From assembly GCA_903913315.1 (NCBI GenBank), contig CAIWKX010000175.1, positions 1 through 52,196 of the forward strand: 52,196 nucleotides of DNA, given 5' to 3'. This DNA comes from an uncultured Bacteroidota bacterium. Lineage in GTDB: Bacteria; Bacteroidota; Bacteroidia; Flavobacteriales; Flavobacteriaceae. Below, piece after piece: positions 15,711 through 24,248 of this stretch. The position numbers were made by a program, and so were the translations under genes. The notes under the pieces are model-generated. The model was not told the DNA's origin. It saw nothing but the letters and a program-made list of their open reading frames with translations, and searched no databases. Positions within the stretch are counted from its first letter, which is position 1; each line of letters begins with the position of its first letter.

Positions 15711-17017
15711 TGAATAAATTAATTCTAATTATTAAAAGAGAATTTATTGCTAAAGTTCGCAATAAATCATTTATAGTAATGACTTTTTTAAGTCCATTGT
15801 TATTTGTTGGAATTGGTGTTTTTGTAGGGTATTTGAGTCAAATGAAAGCAGATTTGAAAACAATAGCAATACACGATGAAACAGGAAGATTTGTACATGA
15901 ATTTAAAAGTTCTAAGGAATACAAGTATGTAAATTTATCTAGTGTAGATTTAAAAATATTAAAAGATAGTATTGTTAAAAAAAGTTATGAAGGACTTTTA
16001 GTCATTCCAAAAACTACCGATAATGTATTGCTTCAAAAAAACATTCAATATATTTCAAATGACAGCCCAAGTGTAACATTTATTGGTGACATGGAGGAAG
16101 TGGTGTCAAAAAAACTGACCGCTGAAAATTTTCAAAAAGAAGGATTAGATACTTTAAAAATTAACAAAGCTAAGGCAGAAGTATCAATTAATCTTGAGAA
16201 AGCATCTGGTGAAGCTGCTCTCAAAGGTCTTAATGAAATTAAAATTGGGATAGGAGGGATATTTGGTTATTTAATTATGATGTTTATCATAATCTATGGA
16301 AATATGGTGATGCGCAGTGTCATAGAAGAAAAAACATCTCGTATCATTGAAGTTATTATTTCATCAGTAAAGCCATTTCAATTGATGATGGGGAAAATCA
16401 TCGGAACTTCATTAGCTGGAGTTTTACAATTTTTGATATGGGCTATTCTTGGACTATCAGCAATGTTTGTATTATCGTCCGTTTTTGGTGTACAATTGGG
16501 AGCTACTTCAAGTGTTCAAACGCAACAAGTTATGCAAACAGCGCAGCATGCTATGGGTAGTGATATTCAAATGTATATTAAAGAATTGTGGAATTTACCC
16601 ATTGCAACAATCTTAATTTCATTTATTATTTATTTCATTGGAGGTTATTTCTTATACAGTTCATTTTATGCTTCAATTGGTGCTGCTGTTGATAATGAAA
16701 CCGATTCTCAACAATTTCTTTTGCCTATCATAATGCCATTGATTTTAGGAGTATATATTGGATTTTTTACGGTTATGAATGACCCAAATGGCACTATTGC
16801 CACTGTCTTTTCAATGATTCCATTGACCTCTCCAATAGTAATGATGATGCGAATTCCGTTTGGAGTGCCTATGTGGCAAATTGCAATTTCGATGACTATT
16901 TTGTTTGCCTCATTTCTAGGTGTGGTTTGGTTTGCCTCAAAAATTTATCGCATTGGAATTTTAATGTATGGCAAAAAACCAACTTGGAAAGAGTTGTACA
17001 AATGGCTTAAATATTAA
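15710..17017 (+). CDS. ABC-2 type permease (NatB-like)
   Basis: 435 residues. The cytoplasmic start KREFIAKVRNKSF is typical. One membrane helix (about 22-42) is followed by a large extracytoplasmic loop (about 44-178) and five or six helices between 180 and 415. The sequence VIEEKTSRIIEVIISSVKPFQLMMGKIIG is the family signature preceding helix 3. Membrane partner of the ATPase, whose stop codon it overlaps. NatB/DUF3526-like exporters are the closest functional label; the substrate is not readable. Confidence 0.9.
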   Translation: MNKLILIIKREFIAKVRNKSFIVMTFLSPLLFVGIGVFVGYLSQMKADLKTIAIHDETGRFVHEFKSSKEYKYVNLSSVDLKILKDSIVKKSYEGLLVIPKTTDNVLLQKNIQYISNDSPSVTFIGDMEEVVSKKLTAENFQKEGLDTLKINKAKAEVSINLEKASGEAALKGLNEIKIGIGGIFGYLIMMFIIIYGNMVMRSVIEEKTSRIIEVIISSVKPFQLMMGKIIGTSLAGVLQFLIWAILGLSAMFVLSSVFGVQLGATSSVQTQQVMQTAQHAMGSDIQMYIKELWNLPIATILISFIIYFIGGYFLYSSFYASIGAAVDNETDSQQFLLPIIMPLILGVYIGFFTVMNDPNGTIATVFSMIPLTSPIVMMMRIPFGVPMWQIAISMTILFASFLGVVWFASKIYRIGILMYGKKPTWKELYKWLKY

Positions 17018-17059
17018 AAGTGGATTTAAGTAAGTAAACAATCCACAAATTTCTAAAAA

Positions 17060-18223
17060 ATGAGTAAAATACTAATCATAGAAGACGAAGCTTCCATTAG
17101 AAGGGTATTGATTAAAATACTTTCTGAGGAAAATGACTCTTATCAAGTAGAAGAAGCCGAGGATGGTGTTCAAGGTTTGGAGAAAATCAAAAACATGGAT
17201 TATGATTTGGTATTATGTGATATCAAAATGCCTAAAATGGATGGTGAAGAATTGCTCGAAGCCGTTAAAAAAATCAAACCTGAGATTCCCATGGTGATGA
17301 TTTCTGGACATGGTGATATGGAAACAGCTATCAATACGATGCGACTTGGAGCTTTTGATTATATCTCAAAACCACCCGATTTAAATCGTCTTTTAAATAC
17401 GGTTCGTAATGCTTTAGATAAAAAACAATTAGTGGTTGAAAATAAAATTCTAAAGAAAAAGGTTAGTAAAAATTATGAAATGATAGGCGATTCAGAGCCT
17501 ATTAATCATATTAAACAAATGATTGAAAAAGTTGCGAAAACTGATGCAAGAGTTTTGATTACAGGTCCAAACGGGACAGGAAAAGAATTAGTAGCACACC
17601 AGTTGCATGAAAAAAGTGATCGTGCTGATTTTCCAATTATTGAAGTCAATTGTGCGGCCATTCCATCTGAATTAATCGAAAGTGAATTATTTGGCCATGT
17701 TAAAGGGGCTTTTACCTCTGCGGTTAAAGACCGTGCCGGAAAATTTGAAGCCGCCGACGGTGGGACTATTTTTCTTGACGAAATTGGCGATATGAGTTTG
17801 GCAGCTCAGGCCAAAGTATTACGGGCTCTACAAGAAAATTTGATTCAAAGAGTAGGAGCAGATAAGGATATTAAAGTAAATGTTCGTGTAGTTGCTGCTA
17901 CTAATAAAGATTTAAAAAAAGAAATTGAAGAAGGGCGTTTCCGAGAAGATTTATACCACAGATTAGCAGTGATTTTAATTAAAGTTCCCGCTTTGAATGA
18001 GCGTCGAGATGACATACCTTTGCTTGTTGAACATTTTTCTTCAAAAATTTCTGAAGAACAAGGAAGTGTAACTAAAACATTTTCTGATGAAGCCGTAAAA
18101 TTATTGCAAGAATATGATTGGACTGGCAATATTCGCGAATTAAGAAATGTTGTAGAACGTCTTATAATTCTAGGAGGGAACGAGATTTCTGAAATGGATG
18201 TTAAAATGTTCGCAAGTAAATAA
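17060..18223 (+). CDS. Sigma-54-type response regulator without DNA-binding domain
   Basis: 387 residues. Receiver domain 1-120 with phospho-acceptor D54 (VLCDIKMPK). AAA+ domain about 140-375: Walker A GPNGTGKE (169-176), Walker B GGTIFLDE (234-241), and arginine-finger region GRFREDLYHR. The sigma-54-contacting loop reads GAFTSA (216-221) instead of GAFTGA. The protein ends right after the AAA+ lid, without the Fis-type helix-turn-helix normally found in NtrC relatives of 440-480 residues. It may act from solution, with a partner, or not on sigma-54 at all. No histidine kinase gene is adjacent. Confidence 0.9.
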   Translation: MSKILIIEDEASIRRVLIKILSEENDSYQVEEAEDGVQGLEKIKNMDYDLVLCDIKMPKMDGEELLEAVKKIKPEIPMVMISGHGDMETAINTMRLGAFDYISKPPDLNRLLNTVRNALDKKQLVVENKILKKKVSKNYEMIGDSEPINHIKQMIEKVAKTDARVLITGPNGTGKELVAHQLHEKSDRADFPIIEVNCAAIPSELIESELFGHVKGAFTSAVKDRAGKFEAADGGTIFLDEIGDMSLAAQAKVLRALQENLIQRVGADKDIKVNVRVVAATNKDLKKEIEEGRFREDLYHRLAVILIKVPALNERRDDIPLLVEHFSSKISEEQGSVTKTFSDEAVKLLQEYDWTGNIRELRNVVERLIILGGNEISEMDVKMFASK

Positions 18224-18224
18224 A

Positions 18225-18301
18225 AGGGAATAGGTAGTAGGGAATAGGTTTAAGGAAGATTAAGCCTACAACCCACAACCCACAGCCTAAAACAATAAAA
18301 T
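18225..18301. repeat. Short-word repeats in a gene gap
   Basis: Contains AGGGAATAGG twice (separated by TAGT), then CAACCCACAACCCACAGCC, a pyrimidine/purine-biased 7-bp repeat. Composition differs from the surrounding AT-rich sequence. Probably a dispersed, slippage-prone intergenic word. No gene. Confidence 0.45.
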
Positions 18302-18922
18302 ATGCAATTAAAAAAAATAAACCCAAACTTGCAACAAGCATTAATTGAGAACGAATTACTTGAAGCAAATGAGATGCAACAAGACACTTTTTCAACAATT
18401 AAAAGTGGTGCTGATGCCGTAATTCAATCACCAAAAGGGAGTGGAAAAACGACTACAATAGTATTGAATGTGATTCAAAGTATGGAGAAAACCATGGGTG
18501 AAAGCACACGAGCTTTAATTATTGTTGAGAATAAAGAAAAAGTACTCGAAATGGAAGAACTTTTTTTAAAGTTTGGAACTTATACAGATTTAAGTATTTT
18601 AGGCGTACATGATAAAGGTGATATTGATTACGACAAGAACATAATTTCAATGGGATTGGATATACTAATCGGGACACCAAATAGAATTAATGCTTTATTC
18701 TCTTCCGCAGGTTTTAATATCAATACCATAAAGATGTTTATAGTTGATGATGCTGATGTGATTTTTAGAAGCCGGTTGGATGCAACTATTTTGCGACTTT
18801 CTGCTAGTATAGAAAAAACACAACGATTATTCTTTACAACAGAAATCACGGAAAGAGTAGAATCATTAGCCGATAAAATAATGATTGAACCGCTATTTTT
18901 TGAAATGGAGGAAGAAGATTAA
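18302..18922 (+). CDS. Single-domain DEAD-box helicase-like protein
   Basis: 206 residues, corresponding to only the first RecA domain of a DEAD-box helicase. Q-motif-like region near 26; motif I SPKGSGKTT (43-51); GTPNR (124-128); motif II VDDAD (148-152) in place of DEAD; motif III region FFTTE in place of SAT. The second RecA domain, needed for unwinding, is absent, and the gene ends cleanly with an acidic tail (EMEEED). It is an intact small gene, not a frameshift, so it is probably an ATP-binding regulator or a partner for another helicase. The flanking genes do not reveal its role. Confidence 0.85.
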   Translation: MQLKKINPNLQQALIENELLEANEMQQDTFSTIKSGADAVIQSPKGSGKTTTIVLNVIQSMEKTMGESTRALIIVENKEKVLEMEELFLKFGTYTDLSILGVHDKGDIDYDKNIISMGLDILIGTPNRINALFSSAGFNINTIKMFIVDDADVIFRSRLDATILRLSASIEKTQRLFFTTEITERVESLADKIMIEPLFFEMEEED

Positions 18923-18955
18923 TACTTACTAATTCACAAATCTTAATTTAATATA

Positions 18956-19171
18956 ATGGGCTTAATTAAAATATTTTCAGGGGAAGAAATTCTAGCAGTA
19001 ACTTTGAAGGAAAGGCTAGAAGAATCAGATATTAATGTAGTTATAAGAGATAACAATCAGGCAAATGTATTGCCAAGTATTCAAATCGCAAAAGCCGTTG
19101 AATTATTTATTCAGGAAGTTGATTTTGGTAAAGCAAATCCAATTATTGAAGAATTCAGATTAACTATTTAA
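18956..19171 (+). CDS. DUF2007 putative signal-transducing protein
   Basis: 71 residues matching the DUF2007 pattern: IKIFSGEEILAVTLKERLEESDI at the start, VELFIQEVDFGKANPIIEEF at the end. Small soluble alpha/beta domain. Some members are annotated as signal-transducing, but no biochemical role is established. It follows the DEAD-like gene by 33 bp. Its stop codon overlaps the left arm of the repeat array at 19170. Confidence 0.85.
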   Translation: MGLIKIFSGEEILAVTLKERLEESDINVVIRDNNQANVLPSIQIAKAVELFIQEVDFGKANPIIEEFRLTI

Positions 19172-19380
19172 AATTTGAGGTTCAAAGCTTGAATTTTCAC
19201 GCTTTGAACCTCAAAATTCACCTTTTTAACCTCAATTTTCAGGCTTTGAACCTGAAAATTCACGTAAATAACCTGAAAATTCAGGCTTTGAACTTCAATT
19301 TTCAGGTTATTAACCTCAAAATTTAGGTTATTAACCTCAAAAATTAGGCTTTGAACCTCAAATTTTAATTTTCATTTTTA
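19170..19380. repeat. 21-bp tandem array bounded by 19-bp inverted arms
   Basis: Eight head-to-tail units of exactly 21 bp fill 19192-19359 (starts 19192, 19213, 19234, 19255, 19276, 19297, 19318, 19339), with a degenerate ninth to 19380. Each begins AATTTTCA or a variant and ends AACCTC, AACCTG or AACTTC. Units contain a dyad such as AGGTTATTAACCT, and the joints form a second dyad, CCTGAAAATTCAGG. The array is closed by perfect 19-bp inverted arms: AAAATTTGAGGTTCAAAGC at 19170-19188 and its complement at 19348-19366. It lies between convergent genes and overlaps both stop codons. Confidence 0.92.
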
Positions 19381-21780
19381 GTAGAGGCTTTTATACTTTG
19401 TTGGGTTGGCTTCATGCATGATAGCATAAACTTTCTCAAAAATATCTTCAATAGATGGTTTAGAAAAATAATCACCATCCGTTCCATAAGCAGGGCGGTG
19501 TGGTTTTGACGCTAATGTTTGAGGTGCGCTATCTAAATGTTGGTAGCCATTTTGATTTTCAATAATTTCTTGCAAAATATAAGCACTCGCTCCGCCTGGC
19601 ACATCTTCATCGATGACTAACAAACGATTGGTTTTAGCAATACTTTTTACAATATCATGATTGATATCAAATGGTAATAACGATTGAACATCGATAATTT
19701 CAGCATTAATTCCAACTGTTTCGAGTTCTTTAGCTGCTTGTTCTATCAATCGTAAAGTGGAACCATAAGAAACTAATGTAATATCATTTCCGGTTTTAAT
19801 AGTTTCTACCACCCCAATAGGAGTTTTGAAGTCTCCTAAATTAGTCGGCATTTTTTCTTTCAAACGATAGCCATTGAGACATTCAACTACCAAAGCTGGT
19901 TCGTCTTTTTCTAGTAATATATTGTAAAATCCAGCGGCTTTAGTCATATTACGAGGCACTAACACATGAATTCCACGCACCGCATTGATGATCATCCCCA
20001 TTGGAGAACCAGAATGCCAAACACCCTCTAAGCGATGTCCACGAGTTCTAATAATTAAGGGAGCTTTTTGTCTACCAGCTGTTCTGTATTGTAATGTAGC
20101 TAAATCGTCACTCATGATTTGGATAGCATACAATAAATAATCTAAATATTGAATTTCGGCAATTGGACGTAAGCCTCTCATTGCCATCCCAATTCCTTGT
20201 CCGAGAATGGTAGCCTCACGGATGCCAACATCAGCCACACGCAGTTCACCATATTTTTCTTGCATTCCTTCCAAACCTTGATTTACATCACCAATATTTC
20301 CTGAGTCTTCACCAAAAATTAAGGCTTCAGGATATTTTGTAAAAATAGCATCAAAATTATCTCTCAAAACCAATCGGGCATCAACGTCTTCGGCTGAAGC
20401 ATTATAAGTAGGAGCCACTTCTTTAGTAGTTAATACATTGTGGTTGGATTGAGAAAATAGATGTGAACTAAACTTTGGTTGTATTTTGTTGGTGTAATTA
20501 GTAATCCAATTGGCTAATTGTGTTTTGCCACTTTCATTGATTACCATTCGTAATACTTTACGAGCCGTAGTCAAAATATCTTTACGAATTGGTTCTTTAA
20601 TTGCAAATAAATCCGATGCAATTTTTTCAATGAAAATTTTATTTTCACTTGACGATGCCATTGAATTTAGTAGGTCACACAATTCCTTTTGTTCCTCTTT
20701 CATTGGAGTTACAAAGGCAGTCCAAGCTGCTTTTTTTCCATCTAAAACATCTTTTTTAGCTTGATTGTCTATTTCATCTAATTCTTCGGCTGTCGCCAAA
20801 TTATTTTCGATTAGCCAAAAACGCATTTGTGCTAAGCAATCAAATTCAGCTTCCCATGCTAAACGTTCTGCATTTTTATAACGCTCGTGGCTTCCAGAAG
20901 TAGAGTGTCCTTGCGGTTGTGTTAGTTCTCTAACATGAATTAAAACAGGAACATGCTCTTCTCTAGCAATGGCTGCTGCTTTTTCGTAGGTAGAAACTAA
21001 AGTAGGATAATCCCAACCTTTAACTGTTAGAATTTCATATCCTTTGTTGTTTTCATCACGTTGAAATCCTTTTAGAATCTCAGAAATATTTTCCTTTGTT
21101 GTTTGGTATTTTGCATGAACAGAAATCCCGTATTCATCATCCCACACACTCATAACCATTGGTACTTGTAAAACTCCTGCTGCATTGATAGTTTCAAAAA
21201 ATAGCCCTTCAGAAGTTGATGCATTTCCAATAGTTCCCCAGGCAATTTCATTTCCGTTTTCAGAGAAATTAGTTTGATCGATTCCGGATACGTTTCTGTA
21301 TATTTTTGATGCTTGAGCCAAACCTAATAAGCGAGGCATTTGCCCAGCAGTTGGAGAGATATCAGCGCTTGAATTCTTTTGTTTGGTTAAGTTGTTCCAA
21401 TTTCCATTTTCATCAAGAGAATGCGTTGCAAAGTGACCTCCCATTTGACGTCCTGCACTCATTGGATCAAAATTTATGTCAGTATGACCATATAATCCAG
21501 CAAAGAATTGCTCGATTGTCATGGCTCCAATGGCCATCATGAAAGTTTGGTCACGATAATATCCTGAACGAAAATCACCATTTTTAAATGCTTTGGCTAA
21601 TGCCAATTGAGGGACTTCTTTTCCATCGCCAAAAATACCAAATTTGGCTTTACCGGTAAGAACTTCTCGTCTTCCTAATAAACTACATTCACGGCTAATG
21701 GTTGCAATTTTATAATCGTTTAAAACTTCGGTTTTAAAATCTTCAAAAGTAATTTCGACTTTGGTTTGTGTTTCGGTCAT
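19378..21780 (-). CDS. 2-oxoacid dehydrogenase E1, fused alpha and beta subunits
   Basis: 800 residues. Residues about 15-400 are the E1-alpha part, with a thiamine diphosphate site in the segment GTIGNASTSEG...N and the phosphorylation-loop-like region GHSTSGSHERY. Residues about 465-800 are the E1-beta part (FGEDSGNIGDVNQGL, DVGIREATILGQGIGMAMRGLRPIAEIQY, RGHRLEGVWHSG, DEDVPGGASAYI). Elsewhere the two are separate proteins; the fused form is usual in flavobacteria. It decarboxylates branched-chain 2-oxoacids (most likely) or pyruvate and passes the acyl group to an E2 that is not in the window. Monocistronic, with a full promoter. Confidence 0.93.
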   Translation of the reverse strand: MTETQTKVEITFEDFKTEVLNDYKIATISRECSLLGRREVLTGKAKFGIFGDGKEVPQLALAKAFKNGDFRSGYYRDQTFMMAIGAMTIEQFFAGLYGHTDINFDPMSAGRQMGGHFATHSLDENGNWNNLTKQKNSSADISPTAGQMPRLLGLAQASKIYRNVSGIDQTNFSENGNEIAWGTIGNASTSEGLFFETINAAGVLQVPMVMSVWDDEYGISVHAKYQTTKENISEILKGFQRDENNKGYEILTVKGWDYPTLVSTYEKAAAIAREEHVPVLIHVRELTQPQGHSTSGSHERYKNAERLAWEAEFDCLAQMRFWLIENNLATAEELDEIDNQAKKDVLDGKKAAWTAFVTPMKEEQKELCDLLNSMASSSENKIFIEKIASDLFAIKEPIRKDILTTARKVLRMVINESGKTQLANWITNYTNKIQPKFSSHLFSQSNHNVLTTKEVAPTYNASAEDVDARLVLRDNFDAIFTKYPEALIFGEDSGNIGDVNQGLEGMQEKYGELRVADVGIREATILGQGIGMAMRGLRPIAEIQYLDYLLYAIQIMSDDLATLQYRTAGRQKAPLIIRTRGHRLEGVWHSGSPMGMIINAVRGIHVLVPRNMTKAAGFYNILLEKDEPALVVECLNGYRLKEKMPTNLGDFKTPIGVVETIKTGNDITLVSYGSTLRLIEQAAKELETVGINAEIIDVQSLLPFDINHDIVKSIAKTNRLLVIDEDVPGGASAYILQEIIENQNGYQHLDSAPQTLASKPHRPAYGTDGDYFSKPSIEDIFEKVYAIMHEANPTKYKSLY

Positions 21781-21806
21781 ATTTGAAATAGAATATCTTA
21801 ACGAAA

Positions 21807-21839
21807 CAAATTTAATGAAAAAGTAGTAATAATTACAAA
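21807..21839 (-). promoter_or_regulatory. Promoter of the E1 dehydrogenase gene
   Basis: On the minus strand: TTTG (21839-21836), 21 nt, then TAAATTTG (21814-21807), a full match. The leader would be about 22 nt. The remainder of the 301-bp gap 21781-22081 is AT-rich with no gene or clear terminator. Confidence 0.75.
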
Positions 21840-22081
21840 TCGATAAAAAAAATATAATTTAAGATTTGATAATTTAATCTTAATTAATAAAGTTTTAATT
21901 GTGATATGTTTAATAAAAAACATATTTACACAGTAAATATTTAAAATTTGAATCGAAAGTGTGATAAATAAAACTCTTTTGAGGTAAACTATATTTTTTG
22001 CCTAACATATTAAAAAAGAAATATATTTAGTTATGCATTCATTGATGAATTTCTAAAAAATCCTTTTTTCAATTAAATATA

Positions 22082-23425
22082 TTATATTCCCAAATAGTTG
22101 CTCGGACTAATTAGCATCAATTCGACTTTAATTTCATCAGATATATTAAGTGTTTGAATAAAATTTTGGATTGCTTCTTTATTGATTACAGTATTTGTTC
22201 TTGTTAAATCTTTCAGTGCCTCATAAGGATTTGGATATCCTTCACGACGAAGAATCGTTTGAATAGCTTCTGCGACTACTGCCCAGTTTTTTTCTAAATC
22301 TTCAGCAAATTTAATTTCGTTAAGGACTAATTTGTTCAGCCCTTTTACTGTTGCTTCAAAAGCAATCAAGGTATGTCCCATGGGTACACCAATATTTCTT
22401 AAAACAGTACTGTCAGTTAAATCGCGTTGTAATCTTGAAAGTGGTAATTTAGCTGAAAGGTGTTCGAAAATGGCATTGGCAATACCTAAATTTCCTTCAC
22501 TATTTTCAAAATCAATGGGGTTTACTTTATGTGGCATCGCTGATGAACCAATTTCGCCAACTTTTATTTTTTGTTTAAAATAGTCCATAGAAACATACGT
22601 CCAAATGTCTCTGTCCAAATCCATAACAATTGTATTAATGCGTTTTAAAGCATCAAAAAATGCAGCAAAATGATCATAATGTTCAATTTGCGTTGTTGGA
22701 AAAGAATGGTGTAATCCTAAAGTGTTTTCTACAAATTCAGTTCCAAAATTTTTCCAATCGGTGTTCGGATAAGCAACATGATGTGCATTATAATTTCCAG
22801 TGGCGCCACCAAATTTAGCCGCAAATGGAATATTGAATAATAAGCGCATTTGTTCTTCCAATCGTTCTACAAAAACCAAAATTTCTTTGCCTAATCGAGT
22901 AGGAGAAGCTGGTTGCCCATGCGTTCTAGCTAACATGGGAATGTCTTTCCATTCTATTGCTAGTTCTTTTAATTTTGCAATTAATGTAATTAAACTGGGT
23001 AAGTAAACTTTTTCAAAAGCTTCCTTTGTAGAAAGAGGTATAGCTGTATTATTTATATCCTGAGATGTCAATCCAAAATGAATAAACTCTTTGAATTTTT
23101 CTAATCCTAAGCCACCAAATTTTGTCTTAATGAAATACTCCACCGCTTTTACATCATGGTTAGTTGTTTTTTCGGTTTCTTTGATCCAAAGAGCATCCTC
23201 AGTAGAGAAATGAGTGTAAATTTTACGTAAATCATCGAAAATAGTTTTATTTACTTCAGATAATTGCGGTAAATCGGCTTCGCATAAAGCAATAAAATAT
23301 TCTACTTCTACTAAAACTCTATATTTTATAAGTGCTTCTTCAGAAAAGAAGGAGGATAATGAAACTGTTTTGTTTCTATATCTTCCATCAATAGGTGAAA
23401 TAGCGTTTAATTCGGTTAGTTGCAT
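22082..23425 (-). CDS. purB: Adenylosuccinate lyase
   Basis: 447 residues. The fumarase/lyase superfamily signature GSSAMPHKVNPIDFENSEGN is complete, with the catalytic Ser loop, and the catalytic-His region ARTHGQPASPT is present. The closest pattern is the E. coli-type PurB, not the B. subtilis type. It catalyses two steps of purine synthesis (SAICAR to AICAR, and adenylosuccinate to AMP) in the cytoplasm as a tetramer. A -7 box, TACTTTTG, lies at 23458-23451. Confidence 0.96.
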   Translation of the reverse strand: MQLTELNAISPIDGRYRNKTVSLSSFFSEEALIKYRVLVEVEYFIALCEADLPQLSEVNKTIFDDLRKIYTHFSTEDALWIKETEKTTNHDVKAVEYFIKTKFGGLGLEKFKEFIHFGLTSQDINNTAIPLSTKEAFEKVYLPSLITLIAKLKELAIEWKDIPMLARTHGQPASPTRLGKEILVFVERLEEQMRLLFNIPFAAKFGGATGNYNAHHVAYPNTDWKNFGTEFVENTLGLHHSFPTTQIEHYDHFAAFFDALKRINTIVMDLDRDIWTYVSMDYFKQKIKVGEIGSSAMPHKVNPIDFENSEGNLGIANAIFEHLSAKLPLSRLQRDLTDSTVLRNIGVPMGHTLIAFEATVKGLNKLVLNEIKFAEDLEKNWAVVAEAIQTILRREGYPNPYEALKDLTRTNTVINKEAIQNFIQTLNISDEIKVELMLISPSNYLGI

Positions 23426-23450
23426 TTTGTGTGTTGTTGTTTTAAAGGTG

Positions 23451-23458
23451 CAAAAGTA
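23451..23458 (-). promoter_or_regulatory. -7 box of purB
   Basis: TACTTTTG on the minus strand, a perfect TAnnTTTG match, 26 nt from the ATG. No clear -33 TTTG is seen. Confidence 0.5.
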
Positions 23459-23497
23459 ATGAATAGTGTTCAGTGTACCTTGTTTAGTATTCAGTTT

Positions 23498-24187
23498 TTA
23501 TATACTTTTTAATAATTTTTCACTCCAATAGGGAACACCTTCTGTTGCACTCATAGAAATTACTTCTAAAGGATTTACTATATCGTAAATTGGAGCAGGT
23601 TTTGGATCGATATAGAAAACAGGAACATTTTTATTGGTATAATGTAATAAGCCTGCTGCAGGATAAACTTGCATAGAGGTTCCAATAATAACGAAATAAT
23701 CAGCTTGTTGAGTGATGTTAATAGCTTCATCAAGCGCTGGAACATCTTCTCCAAACCATACAATATGAGGTCTAAGTTGATTTCCATTTGGATCAACATC
23801 ACCTGTTTTTAAATCTGATGTCCAATCTAAAATATAGTTTTTATCTTTTGTGCTTCTTACTTTAAAAAGTTCTCCATGTAAATGTAATACTTTGGTGCTT
23901 CCTGCTTGTTGGTGTAAATTATCTACATTTTGTGTAATAATATGTACATCAAATTGTTGTTCCAATTTGGCAAGTATTTTGTGTCCTATATTAGGGTTGA
24001 CTTCGTGTAATTGTTTTCTCCTTTGATTATAAAAATCCAATACAAGTTCTTGGTTTTTAAACCAACCTTGTGGTGTAGCCACTTCCATCAGGTTATGACC
24101 TTCCCAAAGTCCATCACTATCGCGAAAAGTTTTAATGCCACTTTCTGCACTAATTCCGGCACCTGTTAAAATGACTAATTTCTTCAT
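23498..24187 (-). CDS. cobB: Sirtuin NAD-dependent deacylase lacking the zinc cysteines
   Basis: 229 residues. NAD site GAGISAESGI (9-18), TQNVDNLH (85-92), catalytic H104 (HLHGE) and RPHIVWFGE. Y53 and R56 (FYNQRR) correspond to the residues that favour succinyl/malonyl-lysine in the SIRT5/CobB class. The region that in E. coli CobB holds four zinc-binding cysteines (after HGELxKVR) contains none here: RSTKDKNYILDW then KTGDVDPNGNQ. The fold must therefore be stabilised without zinc. Otherwise full length. Probably a protein desuccinylase/deacetylase. Confidence 0.92.
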   Translation of the reverse strand: MKKLVILTGAGISAESGIKTFRDSDGLWEGHNLMEVATPQGWFKNQELVLDFYNQRRKQLHEVNPNIGHKILAKLEQQFDVHIITQNVDNLHQQAGSTKVLHLHGELFKVRSTKDKNYILDWTSDLKTGDVDPNGNQLRPHIVWFGEDVPALDEAINITQQADYFVIIGTSMQVYPAAGLLHYTNKNVPVFYIDPKPAPIYDIVNPLEVISMSATEGVPYWSEKLLKSI

Positions 24188-24248
24188 TTTTTTAATTTGG
24201 AATAAAGCTAAGCAATTTTACTATTTTTACCAAAAAAAAACTATTCTC

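Noticed and set aside
19192..19359. CRISPR array
   Set aside because: Units are contiguous 21-mers without spacers, and no cas genes are nearby. The same applies to 40183-40308.
24135..24248. Longer start for the TrmH-family gene
   Set aside because: Would extend across the divergent sirtuin start. The added residues are not similar to the family, and the ATG at 24249 gives the normal N terminus.
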